From Apostichopus japonicus (taxonomy: Eukaryota > Echinodermata > Holothuroidea > Aspidochirotida > Stichopodidae), in assembly GCF_037975245.1 (NCBI RefSeq), contig NC_092583.1:4499264-4563263 (forward strand): a DNA stretch of 64,000 nucleotides, read 5' to 3'. The notes beneath the pieces were generated by a model. The model made no database searches, was not told the DNA's origin, and saw only the letters and a program-made list of their open reading frames with translations. The translations under genes and the position numbers were made by a program. Of the stretch, positions 56,281 through 64,000 are shown one piece after another; positions within the stretch are counted from its first letter, which is position 1, and each line of letters opens with the position of its first letter.

Positions 56281-58082
56281 CAACCACTTACAGTCCCTAA
56301 TCAATTTTTCAGTGCGTGCTTTTCTTGTTGTTTTTTTTTGTCGTCTGTTGGATAAGATCGGCCATTTATTGGGGTCGGGGGGGGGGGTAGAGAAATGAAA
56401 CGGTGTTGAGTTTTATGACTTGCATCCAACAGGTTAAGTGGAACTTTGTTGAAATGTTACATAATTTTGTTAATTAAAGATTCTCAACGGGAAATTAAGC
56501 GTGTGACAGGATGTCACATTTAATCGAATTAGTCGTCAGAAAGAAGTGATTGCTAATTTTATTGAGAGATAATGCCAGACACTTCCATTCGAGCGTGCTA
56601 TAGTTATCACCTACCTGCCATCTTTCATGTATTAAACCTGTTGTTTTGTGTTTGCCCACATGTTTATACAGCTAATTCAGGAAACCACGAAATTTGTCAT
56701 CTACGACCTGTCTGTGAATTTTGAGGTTTGCGAGATGTTTGGTCTAGACCTAGATAAGCAGGGTCATCTTATACTGTACTGTTAGAAATTAATAACAATA
56801 ACAACAACAACAATAATGATAATAATAATAACATAAATCAGCCGTTATTTTCAGCCTGGGCCCTGGTTCTGTTTGAAATTAGAACATAGAGCATGAACAT
56901 AGAATATTAATAGTCATATATAGGTTCAAATCATCAGTCATGCCTATTGTATTGCATCTATTGTGTGTACATTTCACAACTACTATATGGAATCTACTGT
57001 ATGGGCATTACACAACTTCTGTATGACATCTACTGTGCGTACATTACACAAGAGAGGGTCCGCAAGCTGGCGCACGACAACCAAACAGTGTGCATCATGG
57101 ACATTTTTATGGTGGGTCACTCTCGTAGCTTCCAAAATGATGCGTTAGTTTTACCCTTTTACGTGTGATCTGTTATTTCTATATTCACTACGTTTACTTA
57201 CTGCATGTCACTCGTATTCATCCCGTCTATAGTGAACTAATTTTGAAGCGCTGTTGTACAACAAGAAAACATGAAAAGTAACCAATAGAGTGTCTTCACC
57301 GAATATTGTTAGATCTTAATCTTGAACTGTCTGAGGCAACTGTCAAGTTTGGATGCTCATTGGCAGCAAAAACAAATAAGACAAGTACGTTACGTGGCAA
57401 AGTACTCTGATGGGCTTGTTTCATATGTCATTTGTTTTTGCACTCCTTGATATGATCATAATTTAACGAACCCTAAGGATATTCTTGAACATAGTGCGTA
57501 TACCCTAGATGGTGTCGCAATGTACTTCAAAGAAAAAGAAAAAAAATGAAGGAAAACTCTTTTCACAAATTTTGTAATCTATAGATGTTACACTATTCAA
57601 CAAAGCAGCAATGATGAATATCCCATGGCTGCTGTCAGCTCAAGGACTGCCGTGTCAAATGTGGCAAATCCACCTCATTTGTAAGGGTTTAGAATTTTAA
57701 ATGCTCACCAAAGATATCCTGATTCCCAGTGGTGAAAACACAGTGTTATTAAATAGTCCAATAACATTCGTGAGTTAGGATAGGCCTCTTGTATACTTCG
57801 CAAATTGTAGATTCAGGAGAAGGAGGGGGTGATGGGCAATGACCCAGAGGAGGGTCAAGGGGTGGGGGGGGGCACAGGGCTAAAATGTTACCAGTTATTT
57901 GGCTAGGTAAACTGGAGAGGTGCTATATAGGAAAGTCGAGACAGGTATGTCTCATCATTGGTTGTAAATATCCAAACCAAGGAGATTTTATGGTTGTTAT
58001 CACACATAGTCCAATAACATTCATGAGACATCCTGGAATAACATTGATAGCTCCAATAACCTGTCTCCACAGTACAATTGCA
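56281..58082 (+). other. CTNNAL1 intron 1, mostly unique
   Basis: Holds a G-run near 56378-56388, an AAC/AAT repeat near 56790-56835, three short repeats at 56945-57055 and G-rich DNA near 57810-57875. A short ORF reading ERVRKLAHDNQTVCIMDIFM at about 57050-57110 is not preceded by a clear acceptor and was not assigned. Confidence 0.4.
56945..57055. repeat. Short tandem repeat, three units of about 36 bp
   Basis: Units share GTACATTTCACAACT or GGCATTACACAACTTCTGT and CATCTACTGT. Confidence 0.75.
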
Positions 58083-58245
58083 CTTACTTACCTGGCTCAT
58101 TGCTTACCTGCCTCCCCACAACCTTAGCACTCTCATTCTACCCTGCCTACAATGAACTGGTAACCTTTTAACACTGTGCGCCCTCTATGACCGGCCCCTC
58201 TGGTCAATGCATCCTTCCTACTCATTCTACCGTCCATTTTTTCTT
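58083..58245 (+). repeat. Copy 3 of the dispersed family
   Basis: Contains CTTACCTGCCTCCCCACAAC, CTTAGCACTCTCATTCTACC, GAACTGGTAACC and CCCTCTATGACCGGCCCCTC, then GGTCAATGC. The best-preserved copy. Confidence 0.8.
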
Positions 58246-59182
58246 TAACATAATTTGTACGGAACTACCTATTCTGATAGTATTAATACTATTTATTATA
58301 TTAATACTCATTGTTATATATACTAATTATTATAATTAATACTATTTATTAATTGCGCTTGTTTCTACAAGATCTGTACTTACGGTTTTGTACCAGTGAT
58401 AGTACTGTAAATAATTTTGAACCAGTGAAAGCACAGTATCATTTTGTAGCAGAACCTTGTTTTCCATCCCTTCTGGATCATGTATACTTTTCAGCGACTA
58501 TTCATTTGGTTTAACTTCTCTTTGCTCCAGACCTGTCTTCACCAGCACTGTCTGTCTGATTGACTCTCAATGAATCTGTCAGTGTCGGTTTGCACTAAAA
58601 AGGGTTCCCGTTCCATCGAAGTAAATTAGTTGAGAGAGTCCAGAGAACGGAAGATGGAGTGAACGTGTTGTAAATATTGGTATTTTAAGGATCGTCTGCC
58701 ATACGTCGACTTGAAAGGCTGAACACCATCAAGTTTGACATTGCCTAGATTATATTTCAAACCGTTTGCTTCGATTGTGTACCTACCCTGTAAACATACC
58801 ATTCTCTGCACGAGTTCCGAGAATCATGTCAAATAAAATAGACCGCTAGATGTTTGGCTGACATTAAAACTCAGAGGAAGGAGGAGTGTTGTTCATGTCC
58901 AATGCGGAGGGCTATAAATTTATACAGTTCTACCAATTATGCAGTAATAGTTTGCTAGCGGTGGAGCAGCTGGATCTATTGAATCAGGAGCGTATCCAAT
59001 CATTACCAGACACACAATGCACATGAATGAATGTGTTCCATCCCAAATCAAAATAGTTTGTACTGGTCATTCAAAACTGCCTGATTCGTAATGGGAGTGA
59101 AATTGTACATAAAGCCTATAACTGTCACCCATTATTTCAATCTGATACAGCTCAGATATATATCTATGAATACTGAACAATT

Positions 59183-59335
59183 CCTTTCACTTCGTTCCTT
59201 GTTTTCCTGTCTCCATACTTGTAACCTTAGCACTCCGTTTACCATGCCTAGAATGAACTTGTAACATTTTAACACTGTGTGCCCGCTATGACCGGCTCCT
59301 CTGGTCAATGCCCTTTTCTTTCTACCATCGAAAGT
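59183..59335 (+). repeat. Copy 4 of the dispersed family
   Basis: Contains ACCTTAGCACTC, ATGCCTAGAATGAACT, TAACACTGTGTGCCC and TATGACCGGCTCCTCTGGTC. Confidence 0.78.
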
Positions 59336-61029
59336 GCCGACATCGTGTGTTTTGTTGTCTGGATTTCTAACAACGATTTTCGTACGGAATTGGAACCTAG
59401 GTTCTTGATCTTTACCATCTTTAATATGAAAACCCATTGCTCTTTAAAATGTTGCGTGAGAGTTTATATTTATAAGCTTAATCCTAGCAGTGGAACTGAT
59501 ACGGCTTTGGAGTTCAGGAAAATGGTAAAGTTTGACTTGACTTATCATATTTTTGGGTATAATTCTGGTCTTAATATTTACCAGATTTATCTGATAGTAG
59601 TTCCTTTCAATTTTTTTATTATAAATGTAATCACATGACCAAAGTGTGTTTGCTTTGATTCTGACTTCATTTTTTTCCTTACATGTCTTTTCACGATCAG
59701 AGCACTCTCATTATACCCTGTGTACAATATAGAGATATGATAACCCTGCAGGGGTTGCATGCACAAATTCCGGTCTCAAAAAAAAAATTGCGTACAATTT
59801 TTCCTTATTGTTAAAATGGCCGTCGATGGATACTCTTTTGTGTGATACTGTATATTAGCGACAGTGATAAGAGGAAGAATATCCATTTTAGCATTTGGGT
59901 GAATTTTCTGTACGGAAGATTGCTCAAATTAAAGCACTTGAGAATGCGGTGATGGCTGTTTGCATCGATGTGAATCGTACATAATATGGAAAATTTTGTA
60001 ATAAATCACAAATCATTTTTTTTACTTCATTGAACATATTATACAACATTTTCCTTTTTCCCAACATCGACAATATTTAAACTTGGACACTCGTTTATCT
60101 CATGAGATAATACGATATATTTCCAGCAATTTGTGCTAATTAGTGAACTTAATGACATCGACTCCTCTGAGGAAATCCATTCATTTAGTACCATAATGGG
60201 TTTCGAGTGACCTAATTACCAACCAGTATAGTATTGACCAGTAGGGAGTTCCCCCTGAGAATTTCACCTTTTTTCCGGCTCATTAGAATTAATTTATATG
60301 CAATATGTTGGTTTTTTTGGAACGACCGTGTATAACCGAGTCGGTTGCACGGATGCGTATTCCACACTCTTTGCGTGGGAATAAATAGTGTGTGGTACAG
60401 TAATATTGTGCAGTGTGTAGTAGAGGGTGATGATTTTATGTGAGGAAGTGATTTTGTTCATGCATGAGAGTGTGTGTATTAAACATGAAGATAGATGCAA
60501 ATACAACCTGATGTTTAATTTGGCTCAGGAAAGTATGAGGTGTTGTGTGTAGCAAAGTTAATTCTCTGTGTAGTAACAAGGATTATTATTTAGGGGTTGA
60601 TGTCAACCATCAATTGAACATGGAACAGACCGGATTGACTTTCAAAGTCAAGAATTAAAGCGACATAGAGCCTGGGATACAAGGATGTGTAAAACATGCA
60701 CAGACAATGCATTTTCGAGTGATGGTCGTGAGAAATCATATATGAATCCAAAACTGACTTTTGTATAGCAAAATGCATGTTACATTGCTACAGCATGGAA
60801 AGTATGTGTACAATGTCAAACTATGTATGTCGCAAAAGTTACCAGGTTTGGATATTTGATGAGGGACGAATTTAAATAAGAGCTGACCTGTATTCGCATG
60901 ACCTACTTATCGTGCTGTGCACAATTGATGATCCAACGATCCAACTCCTCAGTTAAACACCAACAAGAGCTGGTCGAGATCAGATTTGGATATAGGAATG
61001 GTAAAATCATTTTCTGTGGGAAAGAAAAA
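59336..61029 (+). other. CTNNAL1 intron 1, mostly unique
   Basis: A short partial family copy may lie at 59680-59735 (CACGATCAGAGCACTCTCAT). No exon or RNA gene was recognised. Confidence 0.4.
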
Positions 61030-61205
61030 AAATTTCCAAGCACTTTAGGCGGTAGAATGGTGGGTGGTCAGTAACAGGTGGTGCCTGGTCATGGGGGGGG
61101 TGTATTGTACAGTGCTCAAAAGATTACCAGTTCACTCTATAGGTATCGTATGGCAAGAGTGCTGTGGTGTTGAGGAGACAGGTAAGTGAGGACATGAAGT
61201 TAATA
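61030..61205 (-). repeat. Copy 5 of the dispersed family, reverse orientation
   Basis: Read on the minus strand it gives CACTTACCTGTCTCCTCAAC, ACCACAGCACTCTTGCC, and a GAACTGGTAATC-like block. It is the only clearly inverted copy seen. Confidence 0.65.
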
Positions 61206-64000
61206 GAGATGATTTCTTACAGCACCAACACTATTTATGTACCCAAACATACAGTAGTTGTAACTGCTAGTATTATATGAGGTTGTACAGTTTATTCTTC
61301 TATTATTAAACTGATCATGGAATAGCCACACCCTGATTAATATCTTGTTCCATTGAGATTTAAATATCTTCCAAATACTTGTATCATGTTCCCTTTATGT
61401 GCATACACTGTGATGTAGCAGTGGTTTGATACTCCATTAAGAGAAGATTCCCCAATAGATTATCTAAGTATATTGGGAAATGCAAAGTTTCTAGTAGACA
61501 CTTAAAAATTGAAGAACCCCTCTTTTAAGAGTTTTTCTCTCTCTTTATGTTTTAAGAGAGTCTTGTGAGAGAAACTTGCCACTTTGCAATCATTTATGGC
61601 TTTCAAAACTGTTGAGCACTTGGCAGAGATAGCCTCACATGTATAGGGATTTTCCGTATTAGGTTTCATAGCAGAGAGAGGGTTCCAGATCAGCATTATT
61701 AGGGCAGTACATTGATCAGGAGGAAGAGAGAAAAGCCAAACAAGTACTCTTCTTTAATTTGGAAATATTCATGTGAAAAAGGGATTTATATCTCCCGAAC
61801 TCTCAGGTGTGTTGAACGTAGTCCATAAACTGATATTTCTGGATGGTACTCCATCCAGATGTTGTTAATGGCTACTACCCCAGGGGACAGATTTGTAATG
61901 AATATGTCCTAGTATTATGGAATAGCTGCCTTATCTTACACCTACGTATTTGAACATGAAAACATTGTCAGTGGAGAATATCATTCATTTATTATTGCAT
62001 CAAATATGTAGTTTCTTGAAAATCGCGATACATGAGGGTAAACATTTTTTCCCGGGTACCCGGATACTCGACGGGTAACAGCTCTCGGGTACCCGGTTCC
62101 CGATTTTTGGACCCGTGTAAACACTACTTTTTGCATAAGCTTAGTAAATTTGAGTGCATATGTAGAATGAAATAGTAGGTCATGGGGAATAATGCGTAAT
62201 ATCATTTCGTCAGGCAAAACATCAAGACTGTTCCGTTTTTTCCTGTTTTCTACACATAATGTACACTACAACATACCTAACTATTGCGTTTAAGCATTCC
62301 AGGCCCATTAACCCACAACAGGATTATTGAATTGTGCCTTCTTCAAATTTCAATCTACCACTCGGAAGCTAATACAGAACCCATCCTAACTAGAATTTTC
62401 TTCAGCTCCAATTTTAATGTTTTTTACTGTAAGTTTCATCTTGAGGATTTTTTTTATTACAGAAGAGTTCTGAATTTTATATCTTCACCAACTGCAAACT
62501 CTCTCATATTTCTTTTGAAATTTTTTCCTTTTTTTTTTATGATGATATGTAAATCTGTCTTACAAGGGTCAGTTATACAATATATTCCATATTGTACTTC
62601 TGAAGTACAACATCAGTCATCACAACTTTTTTCTTAAGGATTTCGTTAAACGCTTCGATTTTTACAAGTTAACCATTTTTGAAATTATGAAAGTTGAAAG
62701 CAATATATGTTGACATTTACTCCACTCACTATGAGTAAGACTCTGACAGAATGCTAAATACATATATATACCCAGCCTGTCAGTCATAGGCGCATTGCAC
62801 AAGTGCTTAATACTCATAAAATCATAACTGTTTGGCGGTACTAAAGTTATTTTATTCACAGATTTTTGAATTTGCTGTAAGCATGCAGCCATCCATCCAT
62901 CCATGCCTGCTTCATTTCAGACGACAGTTTCTTCGTCTTTTGACTTCATGGAGAATTTACATATCGAGTCTCTGTTAATGGCCTGGATTTAATGCATCGT
63001 GGAAGGAAGCAAAGTACATCTTGAGATTTAACCATTCCAGTCATCTACCCATATTTGATCGGATGTGGAAGCGTCAAAAAAAATTGAAATGCCTTCACAT
63101 TAATCAATGGGGCTGTCATCATTAAAGTCTGATATTTTGGCGATGAGAAAATAGCTGTAACGTGATGATGTGTTTTTGCAGGCGATACAAAGTTTTTAGG
63201 TCGAGATGTGTTGTTATGGTATGCCGCTTCAATGTCGAACATTGCAAAGTTTTACCGTTAGTAATCGCTTTTTATTAGTCTGACAAATGAAAGCAAAAGA
63301 ACGGTATATGAATGTAGAAATCTCCGTGGTGATGTTTAGAAAACCACAGCGACATAGTCGCCGGCGGTCCATGTAGGGTGTTTGACTAGGTTCGAGAAGA
63401 GGGGGCCGTGCCAATTTTAAACATTTACGTTGTTCTGAAGAGTGTCATTGCATGAGCACGCTTGAGACTCGTTTGTGGTTTGGTAATGTTTCTGTCATAT
63501 TTTACATTACCTGCATTTCGGTTCGGATTTTAGAGAATGACAGAAATACTCAAAGACAAATTTAAGACTTTAGACAGTATTCTCTAAAACAACAAGAAAG
63601 CTCGGTAGAAAGGAAGAGAGGAAGATTTGGAGGAAGTACATTGGCAAATATGCAAATAATTACCTTCGGGTTTCGAGATGGTAAAACATTCGAAAACCTA
63701 TAAGAGGTACTTAAGGGTGTACCTTCACCATCGAAAGGGTGCTTGGAGGGGTGCCTCAAGGCACAACTTATTACAACATGTCTGGTTTATGTGATATTAA
63801 TCACCTAATTGCTCAAAGAGATTAAATCTGATGTCCCATGGGAAGGTATGCACAGGGTGGTGGTATATATATAAATATATATATAGGGAAGTTTCCTTTG
63901 GGCCATCCAAACCGCTGCTGTTTCCAGTGTGAATTCTTTAAAGCCAGGTGCCTCAAGGAAACTTATCCCAGGAGTAAGAAGTTTGGTTGTTTCATCATCT
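61206..64000 (+). other. CTNNAL1 intron 1 or downstream, to the window end
   Basis: AT-rich, mostly unique. Holds a patch with repeated CGGGTACCCGG near 62050-62100, an ATCC tetranucleotide run near 62889-62904, and a short TA repeat near 63865-63887. No second catulin exon was identified; the strand given assumes the intron continues. Confidence 0.4.

Noticed and set aside
57050-57150. ORF segment with ERVRKLAHDNQTVCIMDIFM, considered as a possible exon
   Set aside because: No convincing acceptor upstream, and the upstream part of the ORF is a short tandem repeat. It does not match what I know of catulin exon 2.
62030-62110. CGGGTACCCGG-rich patch, considered as a hAT end
   Set aside because: The outer GTAAACA and GTGTAAACAC motifs are in the same orientation, not inverted, and no target duplication was found.

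Overview
The window is eukaryotic, AT-rich, intron-dominated DNA. It carries short exons with GT/AG junctions, very large introns, many young minisatellites, hAT-type MITEs, decayed CR1/L2-like LINE tails and tRNA-derived repeats. The repeat style and two animal-type genes suggest a marine invertebrate deuterostome, possibly an echinoderm such as a sea cucumber. That placement is inference from repeat style and has not been tested.

Gene 1 (1-20222, + strand, 5' end outside the window) is a coiled-coil protein gene. Eight exons can be chained with good splice sites and one continuous frame: 1-927, 4256-4336, 8164-8300, 10607-10715, 14696-14944, 16985-17059, 18753-18842 and 20139-20222 (stop TGA). 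They give about 583 residues. The N-terminal part is acidic and Ser-rich. The C-terminal part is helical, with spacing that resembles the C-terminal coiled coil of the ITPRID/SSFA2/TESPA1 family (IP3-receptor-interacting proteins). That family call is tentative.

Gene 2 (from 35644, + strand) is represented only by its first coding exon, which I recognise as the N-terminus of alpha-catulin (CTNNAL1). Its first intron appears to fill the rest of the window (more than 28 kb), because I find no second exon. An ETS-type site, a TTACGTAA palindrome and an inverted CCAAT box lie just upstream.

From 20.2 to 35.5 kb is intergenic. It holds TA microsatellites around a tRNA-like sequence with an AUA anticodon, a 23-bp minisatellite, a LINE 3' end, and a repeat block full of AGGTCA direct repeats. 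Intron 1 of gene 2 holds a 30-bp satellite of about 43 units (42.2-43.5 kb), a 10-bp repeat, and a dispersed family of about 150 bp with several copies at 52-61 kb.

The most striking signal is in gene 1. Two introns begin with tandem arrays whose units carry the gene's own 5' splice site. At 8272-9391 there are 19 units of about 62 bp, and each repeats the last 29 bases of the exon plus the donor. At 18843-20046 there are 7 units of 115 bp, each starting with the donor sequence; the first unit is split by a 396-bp hAT element with a clean 8-bp target duplication. A third donor (17060) is followed almost at once by an ATTAG-type array. Use of any downstream donor copy would add an in-frame stop codon. 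This resembles a decoy or 'poison' splice-donor array, but whether the extra donors are used is unknown.
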